NCBI RefSeq assembly: GCF_001592365.1
Contig: NZ_BCWU01000001.1
Coordinates: 1-64,000, forward strand
DNA: 64,000 nt
Direction: 5' to 3'
Source of the DNA: Gordonia hydrophobica NBRC 16057
Lineage (GTDB): Bacteria; Actinomycetota; Actinomycetes; Mycobacteriales; Mycobacteriaceae
The translations under genes and the position numbers were made by a program. This document shows positions 39,393 through 49,128 of this stretch, piece after piece; position 1 is the stretch's first letter; the number at the start of each line of letters is the position of its first letter. Below the pieces are notes generated by a model. It made no database searches. It was given only the letters and a program-made list of their open reading frames with translations, and was not told the DNA's origin.

Positions 39393-40382
39393 TCAGTGGC
39401 GCGCGCGGGAAAGCGTCTCGGACGGGCTCTCGCCGAACCGTTTGCGGTACGCCCCGGCGAAGACCCCGAGATTGACGTAACCCCAGTTGTTGGCGCTCGT
39501 CGTCACCGAGGCGGCGGAGGTCCGGAGTTCGCGGTAGACGCCTTGCATTCGCTGCTCGATCAAGTACGACCGCACCGACGTCCCGAGATAGCGGGTGAAC
39601 GCGCCGCTCAACGACCGCGCGCTCACGCCCGCGGCCGCGGCGATCTCGGTCACCGTCGGCAGATTCTGCACGTTCTCGTCGATGTAGTGCACGGCGGTCC
39701 GGACATACGCCGGGGCGGCGACGGCGGGGCCGCGGTCCAGGTCGACGCCAGCCCGCTGCGCCCAGTCGGCGATGAGTTGAGCGGCGATCATCTCCTGCAG
39801 GTTCCGTCCGATCTGTCCGGTCGAGACCTGGTCGGGCGCGACCGCCGCGGTCCTGGTGGCGTACCGGAGGAGACTCAGCCACGGGCTGCCGGGACCGCCG
39901 ACGACGCACCCACGTGACCAGAGCGAGTCGTCCGGAACGCGGCCCCACCAGCGCAGAGCCAGGTCGGCGAGGAGCCGGTGCGGCACCGTCAGGTTCAGCT
40001 GCAGATGATCGATGTCGGCGTCGAGCCGATAGTCCGTTCGACTGCAGTCCGCAACGTACGTCTGTCCGGTGGTCAGCTCTGCGCTCGAGTCGCGGCCGAT
40101 GGCGTGTCTGGTCCAGCCGCGCAGGGTGGTCAGGACCAGGATGTTGCCCGCCTCCTGGTCGAAGTCGCCGAGGGCGACCTGCGTCCCATAGGAGAAGTGG
40201 GTCATGGTCATCTCGCCGATCTCGACCGAGAACATCGTCGACGCAGGCGTGATCCTGCGGCCGACGGGCCGCACGTCGAACCGCATATACTTCGCATCGG
40301 TCCACGCGGCGATCGCGTCCCAGTCAGTCTCTGGACGGGTCACCAGGCCGGGGTTCGGTCGCGGATCGAGATCGCTCTGCAT
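39393..40382 (-). CDS. AraC family transcriptional regulator
   Basis: 329 residues. The N-terminal part (about 1-200) resembles the AraC-binding-like sensor domain of actinobacterial degradation regulators. The C-terminal double helix-turn-helix starts near YIDENVQNLPTVTEIAAAAGVSARSLSGAF and ends with NLGVFAGAYRKRFGESPSETL, the second recognition helix. It lies upstream of the serine hydrolase in the same direction (176-bp gap), so it may control that gene. The effector is unknown. Confidence 0.83.
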   Translation of the reverse strand: MQSDLDPRPNPGLVTRPETDWDAIAAWTDAKYMRFDVRPVGRRITPASTMFSVEIGEMTMTHFSYGTQVALGDFDQEAGNILVLTTLRGWTRHAIGRDSSAELTTGQTYVADCSRTDYRLDADIDHLQLNLTVPHRLLADLALRWWGRVPDDSLWSRGCVVGGPGSPWLSLLRYATRTAAVAPDQVSTGQIGRNLQEMIAAQLIADWAQRAGVDLDRGPAVAAPAYVRTAVHYIDENVQNLPTVTEIAAAAGVSARSLSGAFTRYLGTSVRSYLIEQRMQGVYRELRTSAASVTTSANNWGYVNLGVFAGAYRKRFGESPSETLSRARH

Positions 40383-40536
40383 GCAGCGAGTCTAGGGCGT
40401 CCGGCACATCCCGTTGGGGGTCTCGACGGTGCAGTCACGAGAGCCTATGAAACTAAAACGACCTGACGCAGCGTCGCGTGAGGCCTGCATTCGATCTGAT
40501 GTCGCCGCGCCATGCGCCGCCTACTGTCACATGGTG

Positions 40537-40607
40537 CTGAGAACTGCGTCCTCAGCACCCTCCGGCGGCAATATTCCGTCGGAAGCACCTGAGCGGGCAG
40601 TTCTCAG
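40537..40607. repeat. Hairpin-forming dispersed repeat (family A)
   Basis: Perfect 11-bp ends (CTGAGAACTGC and GCAGTTCTCAG) with inner CTCAG/CTGAG arms. It matches the copy at 22851-22920 along its length. It lies in the 422-bp gene-free gap 40383-40804. Apart from this and the family B copy, I see nothing in that gap. Confidence 0.75.
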
Positions 40608-40751
40608 CCGGGATCAGTCGGACGAGGCTTCACCGACGGCCACCGCTTGACAGGGAGGCGGTTGCGGCTCACGATCCGTCGGAACACTGCCGAGATCACC
40701 ACACGACCGCAGCGCAAAGCCCCTTGACGGAACTCACGACGGTCTCGATGA

Positions 40752-40802
40752 ACTGCGTGCTCGCTCCGCTCGCAGGCAGCACTCGACCAGCGTGGGGACG
40801 AC
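40752..40802. repeat. Dispersed intergenic repeat (family B)
   Basis: A 51-bp copy nearly identical to 22922-22971 (two substitutions and one extra G). It ends two bases before the stop codon of the PQQ-like gene, just as the other copy ends five bases before the rsgA stop. Confidence 0.75.
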
Positions 40803-40804
40803 GA

Positions 40805-42073
40805 TCAGTCGGCGGCGCCCAACGCCACGACGTCGGTGCCGCGCTGTTCGATGATCGTGTCGCCGAGCACCCGCAGCGACACCGGTCTCACCTGATCTCC
40901 GCGGTCGACGGGGATGGTGAACTCCTCGTGGCCGTCGTAGGCGCGGCGCACGCTGATGACCCCGGGCATGGGAACCAGCAGTTGCCCCGCCATGACCGCG
41001 CCGGGGCCGATCGCATCCGCGACCTGGAACAGCGGGCTGCCGTTGTTCGCGTTCAGCACCACGGTGGCCTTGCCGGTCCAGAACGAGATCACGCCCTGGT
41101 CGACGATCGGACGGCTGCGTTCGGGTGCGCCGGGGTCGCCGGCGACGGGATGCTCGCCCGCAGACTCCGCCTGTGCCGTGAACAAGCGGATCCGGGGACC
41201 GGTGGGACCCCCGACGGTCCCGGTCGGGTCCACGCCGCCGTCGTAGACAGCGATCGTCGAGTCGGTCGCGGCGATGACGCGGGGCGCGGGCCCCTTCGCG
41301 GACGTGGTGATCATCGTGGTGCCCCACTGGCGGATCTTCTCGTCGCTGGTCTGGTCGGCGCTGAAGACGGACAGGCGGTAGCCGTGGTCGCCGTCGCAGC
41401 GCTCGACGAGCGCGACTCGATCGGCGCCGCTCAACGCGGAGTAGAGCCGGCAGCCGGTGCGGCCGGGACCGACGTCGGGGTTGACCGGGGCGTCGACGCG
41501 ACCGTACTCGATGCCGCGGACCAGGTTCGATCCCCAGGTCTCGAGGCGGGTCGGCCCGTAGAGCAGGGCGTAGTCGGCGCCGATCGAGAGGTCGACGCTG
41601 TCGTCGGCGTCGCTGGTCCGGGCGCCGTGGCGGCCGCCGTCCACGCCGCGCAGTGCGGTCACCTCGCTGCATCCGCGGTCGTTGCGGTAGACGGTCACGA
41701 CGCTGTTGTCGCCGCCCTGCCAGCCCGCGGCCGCCGCGCACAGCGGCAGGTCGCGGTGATAGCGCCACACCTGGGCGCCGTTGTCGGCGCGGTGCGCGGT
41801 GACCGTGCCGTCGGCGGCGGACATCACCGAGTCCCGGGTGATCTGCGGGACCGAGGTGACGTCCGATTTCGCCGACCACTTCACCGCCAACGTGCGCGGA
41901 ACGTTCTCCGCGGGCAACTGCACCGGCGCGCGTTCGGTCGCTGTCTGCAGATCGCTGTGGCGTGCGCTGCTGGTCCACCAGACGGCGACACCCGCCACGA
42001 CCACCGCGACGACGATCAGTGCCGTCACGATGAGGTCGGTGCGGGTGCGCCGTTCCGGTTTGATCCGTCCCAT
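40805..42073 (-). CDS. PQQ-like beta-propeller membrane-anchored protein (Rv3212-like)
   Basis: 422 residues. One membrane helix at about 13-33 anchors an extracytoplasmic domain. That domain has repeated beta-blade elements of PQQ/Trp-Asp-like type, for example ITRDSVMSAADGTVTAHRADNGAQVWRY and GVISVRRAYDGHEEFTIP. Several cysteines could form disulphides outside the cell. Function unknown. It follows rhlE by 21 bp on the same strand, as Rv3211-Rv3212 do in M. tuberculosis, so the two are probably one operon. Confidence 0.8.
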   Translation of the reverse strand: MGRIKPERRTRTDLIVTALIVVAVVVAGVAVWWTSSARHSDLQTATERAPVQLPAENVPRTLAVKWSAKSDVTSVPQITRDSVMSAADGTVTAHRADNGAQVWRYHRDLPLCAAAAGWQGGDNSVVTVYRNDRGCSEVTALRGVDGGRHGARTSDADDSVDLSIGADYALLYGPTRLETWGSNLVRGIEYGRVDAPVNPDVGPGRTGCRLYSALSGADRVALVERCDGDHGYRLSVFSADQTSDEKIRQWGTTMITTSAKGPAPRVIAATDSTIAVYDGGVDPTGTVGGPTGPRIRLFTAQAESAGEHPVAGDPGAPERSRPIVDQGVISFWTGKATVVLNANNGSPLFQVADAIGPGAVMAGQLLVPMPGVISVRRAYDGHEEFTIPVDRGDQVRPVSLRVLGDTIIEQRGTDVVALGAAD

Positions 42074-42094
42074 TCTCGCGAGAATAGGCGAAGA

Positions 42095-43711
42095 CTAGTC
42101 GGCTGCGCTGGCGGCGGAGGCTGCGCCACCGCTCGCCCGGCCGCCGCTGCGTCGCCGCCTGCGACGACGCGGTCGGGAAGCGGCTGCGTCGCCGTCGGTG
42201 CTCGTGTCGCCCTCGATGCCGTCCGCGGCGCCCGATGCGGTGTTCGCGGACTTCTCGCCGCCGTCGACGGTCTTGCCGCCGCGCGTACGACGACGCGTGC
42301 GCTTCGGGCGGTCGGGGCGCGGTTCACGCGGTTCGCGGCGACCTTCGGAACTGCGGGCGGGGGCTCCGACACGGCCGGTGGCGTCCTCGGGGATGCCGAG
42401 ATCCTCACGCAGATGGTCGGACGTGGAGTAGGTTTCGGCGGGCTCGGGCATCCCGAGGTCGAGAGCCTTGTCGATCAGACCCCAGCGGTGCAGTTCGTCC
42501 CAGTCGACGAGGGTGATCGCGATACCGGTGCGGCCGGCGCGGCCGGTGCGGCCGATGCGGTGGACGTACGTCTTCTCGTCGTCCGGGCACTGGTAGTTGA
42601 TGACATGGGTGACGTCGTCGACGTCGATGCCGCGGGCGGCGACATCGGTGGCGACCAGCACGTCGATCTTGCCTTCGCGGAACTTGTTGAGGGCCTTCTC
42701 CCGAGCGATCTGACCGAGGTCGCCGTGGACGGCGCCGACCGAGAAGCCGCGCTCGGCGAGATCGTCGGCGACTTTCTGCGCGGTCCGCTTGGTGCGGGTG
42801 AAGATCATCGTCGCGCCGCGACCCTGCGCCTGCAGCACGCGAGCGACCAGCTCCGCCTTGTCGAGCGCGTGGGCGCGGTAGACGTACTGCGTGGTGCGCT
42901 CGTGCACGGCGGAGTCGTTGGCGTGCTCGGCGCGGATGTGCGTCGGCCGGTTCAGGAACGTGCGCGCGAGGGTGACGATGGGCCCGGGCATGGTCGCCGA
43001 GAACAGCATGGTCTGGCGTGCGGTGGGCAGTGCGCCCATGATCCGCTCGATGTCGGGGAGGAAGCCGAGGTCGAGCATCTCGTCGGCCTCGTCGAGGACC
43101 AGGATGCCGACCTTGCCGAGGACCAGGTGACCCTGTTGGGCGAGGTCGAGGAGCCGACCGGGAGTGCCGACGACGATGTCGACGCCACTCTGCAACTCCT
43201 CGATCTGGTGCTCGTAAGGGCGGCCGCCGTAGATCGAGGTGATCTTCAGCGGTCGCTGCGTGCCACCGGCGGCGTTCGGTTCGCCCGTCGGCGATGCTTC
43301 CGGCGCGAGTTCCACGTCGACGCCCTTGGCGGCGGTCTCGAGGTCCTCGGTCACCTGCACGCAGAGTTCGCGGGTCGGGACGATGATGAGGGCGCGCGGG
43401 GTGTTGTCCAACGCGCGCAGGCCGGACTCGGGCGCCGTCACCAGTCGGTGCATCAGCGGCACGCCGAACCCGTACGTCTTGCCCATGCCGGTCCGGGCCT
43501 GGCCGATGAGATCGGATCCGCCGAGCGCGAGGGGGAGGGTCAACTCCTGGATCGCGAACGTATGGGTCTTGCCGTCGGCGTCGAGCGCCGCGACGATCGC
43601 CGGGTGCACGCCGAGCTCGGCGAACGTCGGGGCCGCATGCCCCTCCTCGACGATCGTGGTCTGGACGTCGTCGCCTCCGGCGGATTCGTCCACGGTCTGA
43701 TTCGTGGTCAT
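42095..43711 (-). CDS. rhlE: DEAD-box RNA helicase RhlE
   Basis: 538 residues. Q motif FAELGVHPAIVAAL, Walker A ARTGMGKT, PTRELC, TPGRLLDL, the DEAD box VLDEADEMLDLG, SAT in FSATMP, and motif VI HRIGRTGRAGRTG are all present in order. The C-terminal 100 residues are basic and disordered (RPKRTRRRTRGGK and RRRRRRRSGGR), suited to RNA binding. I chose ATG 43711 because the longer frame to 43984 has no ribosome site and atypical composition. It remodels RNA, probably in ribosome assembly or mRNA decay. Confidence 0.93.
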   Translation of the reverse strand: MTTNQTVDESAGGDDVQTTIVEEGHAAPTFAELGVHPAIVAALDADGKTHTFAIQELTLPLALGGSDLIGQARTGMGKTYGFGVPLMHRLVTAPESGLRALDNTPRALIIVPTRELCVQVTEDLETAAKGVDVELAPEASPTGEPNAAGGTQRPLKITSIYGGRPYEHQIEELQSGVDIVVGTPGRLLDLAQQGHLVLGKVGILVLDEADEMLDLGFLPDIERIMGALPTARQTMLFSATMPGPIVTLARTFLNRPTHIRAEHANDSAVHERTTQYVYRAHALDKAELVARVLQAQGRGATMIFTRTKRTAQKVADDLAERGFSVGAVHGDLGQIAREKALNKFREGKIDVLVATDVAARGIDVDDVTHVINYQCPDDEKTYVHRIGRTGRAGRTGIAITLVDWDELHRWGLIDKALDLGMPEPAETYSTSDHLREDLGIPEDATGRVGAPARSSEGRREPREPRPDRPKRTRRRTRGGKTVDGGEKSANTASGAADGIEGDTSTDGDAAASRPRRRRRRRSGGRASGGAASAASAAD

Positions 43712-43955
43712 CTTCTTTTCAAGCCTCTCGCGGTGTTCGTGCACGCACACAAGAGGATCCGCGGGGTCCCGAACAAAGCAGAACCCTCGGGCGGACCGGG
43801 CTCTCCGAGCCGATCGCAGGTGCGCGCTCAAGGTCTGACATATCGCTCGCAGACTCCTCCGCGGTGCTCCCGCGGGGACCGAGAAGTGTGACTTCGTCGG
43901 GCAGAAAGGCGACACGCCTAGTGGACAGTGTAGCGCCTTGCCTACTCTGACTTGC

Positions 43956-44600
43956 ATGTCGAACAACTCTGCCGCCGTCACCAAGCTCTACGAAGTCCTT
44001 CTCGCCGGCGAGTTCGCCGCCTGCTATCGCCTCATCGAGGAATCGGCCATGGCGCCCACGACGGCCGACCGGGTGGCCATCGCGCGGCTGATCGCCGCGG
44101 AGATGGGGCACTTCGAAGTCCTCGCGGAACAGATCCGCGCGGCCGGCGGAGACCCGGATGCGGCAGTCGCGTCGCACGCCAAGGTCTTCGACGAGTACCA
44201 CCGCGTCACGATGCCGACCTCGTGGCTCGAAGTCTTGGTCAAGATGCACGTCGGCGACGGACTGGCCGCCGACTTCTACGCGGAGACGGCCGACGTCTTC
44301 CCCGCGGAGGTGCGCCCGACCATGAAGTCGGTGATGGCCGAGACGGGGTCGTCGCAGTTCGCCGTCGACCAGGTGCGCGCGGCCGTCGCCGCCGACCCGG
44401 CGATCGCGTCGGCACTGGTGCTGTGGGGTCGACGACTGCTGGGCGAGGCGATCACCCACATGCAGTGGGTCCTCGCCGAAGAGGAGGACGTGATGACGCT
44501 GCTGTTCGACGGCACCGCGACCCTCAACAACGCGGCGGGCTTCTTCGACAACATGGCCGAGCGTCATTCACAGCGCATGGCGGACCTGTCGCTGGCGTGA
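43956..44600 (+). CDS. Ferritin-like fold protein (Rv3210c-like)
   Basis: 214-residue, mostly helical protein of the ferritin-like superfamily, close to the MiaE-like di-iron group. Candidate metal ligands are Glu/His in AEMGHFEVLAEQ and further Glu residues in VMAETGSSQF and LAEEEDVM. Function unknown in actinobacteria. A TACTCT box at 43943-43948 lies seven bases before the ATG with no ribosome site, so a leaderless mRNA is likely. It is divergent from rhlE across a 244-bp gap in which I see no further feature. Confidence 0.78.
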   Translation: MSNNSAAVTKLYEVLLAGEFAACYRLIEESAMAPTTADRVAIARLIAAEMGHFEVLAEQIRAAGGDPDAAVASHAKVFDEYHRVTMPTSWLEVLVKMHVGDGLAADFYAETADVFPAEVRPTMKSVMAETGSSQFAVDQVRAAVAADPAIASALVLWGRRLLGEAITHMQWVLAEEEDVMTLLFDGTATLNNAAGFFDNMAERHSQRMADLSLA

Positions 44601-44616
44601 CGGTAGGATTCGACGC

Positions 44617-44850
44617 ATGAGCGTTGATGTCAAGATCGGTATCGAGAACAGCCCCCGCGAACTGGCTTTCGCCACCGGCGAGAAGGCCGACGAGGTGTAC
44701 GCCGCAGCGCAGCGGGCGCTCGACGGAACCGACTCGGTACTGGCCCTGACCGACGACAAGGGCGCCCGCGTGCTGGTGCCCTCCGCGAAGATCGCCTACG
44801 TCGAGGTCGGCAGCGCAGAGAACCGCCGCGTCGGCTTCGGCGCGGCCTGA
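44617..44850 (+). CDS. DUF3107 family protein (TB9.4-like)
   Basis: 77-residue small soluble protein conserved across actinobacteria: MSVDVKIGIENSPRELAF at the start and the end AYVEVGSAENRRVGFG. It corresponds to Rv3208A (TB9.4). A TAGGAT box at 44604-44609 lies seven bases before the ATG with no ribosome site, again a leaderless arrangement. It follows the ferritin-like gene by 16 bp. Function unknown. Confidence 0.85.
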   Translation: MSVDVKIGIENSPRELAFATGEKADEVYAAAQRALDGTDSVLALTDDKGARVLVPSAKIAYVEVGSAENRRVGFGAA

Positions 44851-44864
44851 TCGGAGCCGACCTG

Positions 44865-46031
44865 ATGGGCGGGTTCGACGCCCTGTTGGCGGCGATCGTC
44901 GACGGCGACGACAACGCCCGGGTTCCCGGGGTCGCCGCGGTCGTGCGGTCGCGGGGAGTCGAATACTCGGGGGCGGCGGGCGCGCGTGCACTCGGATCGG
45001 CGGAGGCGATGACCGCCGACACCGTCATCGCCCTGTATTCGGCGTCCAAGCCGCTCACCGGAACCGCGGTCCTGCAGTGCGTCGACGACGGACTGCTGGA
45101 CTTGGACGCACCCGCTGCCGACTACGTCCCGGAGATCGGCGAGGTGGGGGTGCTGGAGGGTTTCGGCGCGGACGGCGTCCCGCAGACCCGGCCGGTGCGA
45201 ACGCCGATCACCACGCGGATGCTGTTGCTGCACACCGCGGGCTTCGCCTACCCGTTCTTCGATGAGCAATACCGGAGACTGGTCGCCGAAGGTCACTACC
45301 CGGACGTCGTCACGGCGACGAAGGCGTCGTTGATGACCCCGGTGCTCTTCGAGCCCGGCAGTCGCTGGAACTACGGATCCAACATGGACTGGGCGGGCCG
45401 CGTCGTCGAGGCCGTGCGCGGAGCGTCGTTGGAGCAGGTGCTCACCGATCGGCTGTTCGCGCCGCTCGGGATGGCCAGTTCCGGATTCCTGCTGACCGAC
45501 GACATGGCGGCCCGGCGCGCCTCGGTGCACCTGCGTCGCGGCGACGCGCTGAAGCCGACCCGCATCGTGATGCCGCAGCAGCCCGAAGTCCAGATGGGTG
45601 GACAGGGTGTGTACTCCACCGTCTCCGATTACGCGCGCTTCCTGCGGATGTGGCTGCGCGACGGTGACGGCGACCACGGCCGGGTGCTGCGCGCCGACAC
45701 CGTCGAGTGGGCGGCCCGCAACGGGCTCGCCGACGGCGTCCACGCCACCGCGCTGCAGGGCGTCGACCCGGCGATCACCCACGACGCCGAGTTCTTTCCG
45801 GGGCAGTCGACGTCGTGGGCGTACACGTTCCTGGTGAACGACGAGACCGCGCCGACCGGACGGAGCGCCGGCTCGCTCGGGTGGGCCGGACTGGCCAATG
45901 TGTACTTCTGGATCGATCGCTCGGCGGACCTGGCCGGAGTCTGGGCCACACAGGTGCTGCCGTTCGCGGATCCGGTGACGTGGGCCGCGGCGCAGGAGTT
46001 CGAGGCCCAGGCGTACCGCGCGCTGCGGTGA
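44865..46031 (+). CDS. Serine hydrolase, beta-lactamase/EstB-like family (paralogue)
   Basis: 388 residues, same fold as the gene at 38038. The nucleophile motif is S59-A-S-K62 (LYSASKPLT), with LHTAGFAYPF, PGSRWNYGSN and GQGVYSTVSDYARFLRMWL. It has no signal peptide. It begins 14 bp after the DUF3107 gene and is not in the mycobacterial order, so it is an insertion into a core region. The two paralogues share long blocks such as [15 protein letters not shown]. Likely an esterase; substrate unknown. Confidence 0.83.
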   Translation: MGGFDALLAAIVDGDDNARVPGVAAVVRSRGVEYSGAAGARALGSAEAMTADTVIALYSASKPLTGTAVLQCVDDGLLDLDAPAADYVPEIGEVGVLEGFGADGVPQTRPVRTPITTRMLLLHTAGFAYPFFDEQYRRLVAEGHYPDVVTATKASLMTPVLFEPGSRWNYGSNMDWAGRVVEAVRGASLEQVLTDRLFAPLGMASSGFLLTDDMAARRASVHLRRGDALKPTRIVMPQQPEVQMGGQGVYSTVSDYARFLRMWLRDGDGDHGRVLRADTVEWAARNGLADGVHATALQGVDPAITHDAEFFPGQSTSWAYTFLVNDETAPTGRSAGSLGWAGLANVYFWIDRSADLAGVWATQVLPFADPVTWAAAQEFEAQAYRALR

Positions 46032-46047
46032 CACGCGTGCGGTGACG

Positions 46048-46716
<669 letters not shown>

Positions 46717-46806
46717 CTACTCGGAGCGTGCTGGATCACAGCCATTCGGATCGCCTCGACGGGTGGATGCACCGTCCGCTGAGACATCTGTGAGAAAGTG
46801 GTTCGC

Positions 46807-47793
46807 GTGACCGGAACTCCACAGCCTGGGCCGCAGCGCCCCCGCCGTCCGCGGCCAGATCAGCCGCTGCGCGCTCGCTGGGATCCGACCGCCGACAGTG
46901 GACGTCCCCGTTCCGAGCGGGTCGAACGCCGCAAGCGCAGCGCCGTCGCTCGGTTCGTCAGTGCTTATGGATGGCGGGCGTACGCGATCCCGGTGCTCGC
47001 GATCCTGACCGTCGTCCTACTGGTGCTGACGGTCCGGAACGGCGATCAGCCGACCGCTGAGACGACCGCGGCAGGCGACGACGTCCGCAACACGCACGTG
47101 CAGGAGGAGACGACGCCGATCGGCGCCCCCACCGGCGACATCCAGGAGGAGGCGCTCCCCGCGGGCGCGCTGCCGGACGGCGGCGCGTACACCAGGAAGG
47201 GTGAGAAGGTGTACCGCACCGTCCGGGGCACCGGGGAGAAGCTCGGCACCGGCAACCAGGTGTACACCTACAGCGTCGAGGTGGAGCGCGGGATCGACAC
47301 GCAGCAGTACGGCGGCGATCGCACGTTCGCGAAACTCGTCGACGCGACGCTGGCGAACCCGAAGAGCTGGATCGGTGACGGGAAGGTCTCGTTCCGCCGC
47401 GTCGACTCCGGAGAACCGGACTTGCGGATCTCGCTGTCGTCGACGGACACCGCCCGCGAGCTGTGCGGGTATCAGATCAAGCTGGAGACCTCCTGCTACT
47501 ACCCGCCGGATGCGCGGGTGGTGCTCAACGAGGCTCGCTGGGTCCGCGGCGCCCAGGCCTTCGAAGGCGACGACCTGACCTACCGGCAGTACCTCATCAA
47601 CCACGAGGTGGGTCACGGCATCGGATACGAGAAGCATCAGCCGTGCAAACAGAACGGTGCGCTGGCCCCGATCATGATGCAGCAGACCTTCGGTACGGCG
47701 AACTCGCAGATCATGGCGCTCGATCCGGAGATGAAGGATGTCGACCGCAGCCTGGTCTGCAAACCCAACGCTTGGCCGTACCCCACCAAATGA
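46807..47793 (+). CDS. DUF3152 membrane-anchored zincin-like protein (Rv3207c-like)
   Basis: 328 residues. A basic N-terminus, one membrane helix (about 59-80), then an extracytoplasmic domain. The domain carries a metalloprotease-like HEVGHGIGYEKH (His266, Glu267, His270, His277) followed by QPC. Several cysteines (LCGYQIKLETSC, HQPC, LVCKP) could form disulphides. This fits a secreted zinc protease-like fold, but activity is unproven for DUF3152. GTG 46807 follows GAGAAAG; GTG 46798 is an alternative. It matches Rv3207c next to moeZ. Confidence 0.82.
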   Translation: MTGTPQPGPQRPRRPRPDQPLRARWDPTADSGRPRSERVERRKRSAVARFVSAYGWRAYAIPVLAILTVVLLVLTVRNGDQPTAETTAAGDDVRNTHVQEETTPIGAPTGDIQEEALPAGALPDGGAYTRKGEKVYRTVRGTGEKLGTGNQVYTYSVEVERGIDTQQYGGDRTFAKLVDATLANPKSWIGDGKVSFRRVDSGEPDLRISLSSTDTARELCGYQIKLETSCYYPPDARVVLNEARWVRGAQAFEGDDLTYRQYLINHEVGHGIGYEKHQPCKQNGALAPIMMQQTFGTANSQIMALDPEMKDVDRSLVCKPNAWPYPTK

Positions 47794-47813
47794 CGCCTGC
47801 CCGGTCGGGTTCG

Positions 47814-47840
47814 GGAATATTCGTGCGCCCGCGGCCGGTT
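47814..47840 (+). promoter_or_regulatory. SigH-type promoter upstream of moeZ
   Basis: GGAAT (47814-47818), a 19-base spacer and GTT (47838-47840) lie 36 bp before the moeZ start. The SigH/SigR consensus is GGAA(T/C) with an 18-19-base spacer and GTT. The moeZ homologue is, as I recall, in the SigH regulon of M. tuberculosis. Confidence 0.6.
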
Positions 47841-47876
47841 GCACTCGGTGGACACTTGCACTCGGAGGTACCTGAG

Positions 47877-49052
47877 ATGTCGTCGTTGCCGCCCCTGGTA
47901 GAACCAGCAGCCGAACTCACCCGTGACGAGGTGGAGCGTTACAGCCGCCACCTGATCATCCCCGATGTCGGGATGACCGGCCAGAAACGGTTGAAGAACG
48001 CGAAGGTCCTGGTGATGGGCGCCGGCGGGCTCGGTGCGCCGACCCTGATGTACCTCGCCGCCGCGGGCGTCGGGACCATCGGCATCGTCGACTTCGATGT
48101 GGTCGACACGTCCAACCTGCAACGTCAGGTGATTCACGGCATCGACGACGTCGGGCGGCTCAAGACCGAGAGCGCCCGCGACACGATCGCGCAGATCAAC
48201 CCGTTCGTCGACGTGCGTCTGCACAACTTCCGGTTGGAGCCGGAGAACGCCGTCGACCTGTTCTCCCAGTACGACCTGATCCTGGACGGCACCGACAACT
48301 TCGCGACGCGCTACCTGGTCAACGACGCCGCCGTCCTCGCGGGCAAACCGTACGTGTGGGGGTCCATCTTCCGTTTCGAGGGCCAGGTCTCGGTGTTCTG
48401 GGAGGGCGCGCCGGACGGCCGCGGCATCAACTACCGCGACCTCTACCCGCAGGCGCCGCCGCCCGGGATGGTGCCGTCGTGTTCGGAGGGCGGGGTGCTC
48501 GGCATCCTGTGCTCGTCGATCGGATCGATCATGGGCACCGAGGCCATCAAGCTGATCTGCGGCATCGGCGACTCCCTGCTCGGCCGACTCATGGTGTACG
48601 ACGCGCTGGAGATGAACTATCGCACGGTCAGGATCCGGAAGGACCCGGCCGGAGCCGAGGTCACCGAGTTGATCGACTACGAGGAGTTCTGCGGCGTGGT
48701 GTCCGATGAGGCCGCCGCCGCGGCGGTCGGCTCCACGCTGACGCCCGCGGAGGTCGACGGCGCCCTGCACTCGTCGACGCCGCCCGCACTGATCGACGTC
48801 CGCGAGCCCGTCGAGTTCGAGATCAACCGCATCGACGGCGCCCGGCTGATCCCGAAGGGCGACATCCTGTCCGGTCGAGCACTCGGCGATCTGCCGCACG
48901 ACAGGCCGATCGTGCTGTACTGCAAGACCGGCGTCCGCTCGGCGGAGGCTCTCGCCACGTTGAAGAAGAACGGTTTCGAGGACGCCACGCACATGCAGGG
49001 CGGCATCGTGGCCTGGGCCGCCCAACTGGACCCGGAGATGGCGGTCTACTGA
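47877..49052 (+). CDS. moeZ: Adenylyltransferase/sulfurtransferase MoeZ
   Basis: 391 residues in two domains. The N-terminal E1-like ThiF domain has the nucleotide motif GAGGLGAP, the DxDxVDTSNLQRQ box and Cys202 in PSCSEGG. The C-terminal rhodanese domain has its active Cys349 in LYCKTGVRS. The enzyme activates the C-terminus of small sulphur carriers (MoaD, CysO) by adenylation and then sulphurates them, feeding molybdopterin and cysteine synthesis. The ATG has a CGGAGGT ribosome site; the long upstream frame overlaps the previous gene and is false. A SigH-type promoter lies just upstream. Confidence 0.93.
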   Translation: MSSLPPLVEPAAELTRDEVERYSRHLIIPDVGMTGQKRLKNAKVLVMGAGGLGAPTLMYLAAAGVGTIGIVDFDVVDTSNLQRQVIHGIDDVGRLKTESARDTIAQINPFVDVRLHNFRLEPENAVDLFSQYDLILDGTDNFATRYLVNDAAVLAGKPYVWGSIFRFEGQVSVFWEGAPDGRGINYRDLYPQAPPPGMVPSCSEGGVLGILCSSIGSIMGTEAIKLICGIGDSLLGRLMVYDALEMNYRTVRIRKDPAGAEVTELIDYEEFCGVVSDEAAAAAVGSTLTPAEVDGALHSSTPPALIDVREPVEFEINRIDGARLIPKGDILSGRALGDLPHDRPIVLYCKTGVRSAEALATLKKNGFEDATHMQGGIVAWAAQLDPEMAVY

Positions 49053-49128
49053 TCGGCGCGCCGGTGACCTGACCGATACGTCGGTGTCGCTGCCGGGAAA
49101 CCCGCACTGTCCTGGGTAATCTGGCGAC

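Noticed and set aside
40414..40650. 78-codon frame in the 422-bp gap
   Set aside because: It translates the family A hairpin repeat and has no ribosome site or typical codon use.
40734..41978. Frames sharing a VECCLRAERA ending near 22.9 and 40.7 kb
   Set aside because: The shared peptide is only the translation of dispersed repeat family B, not a protein motif.
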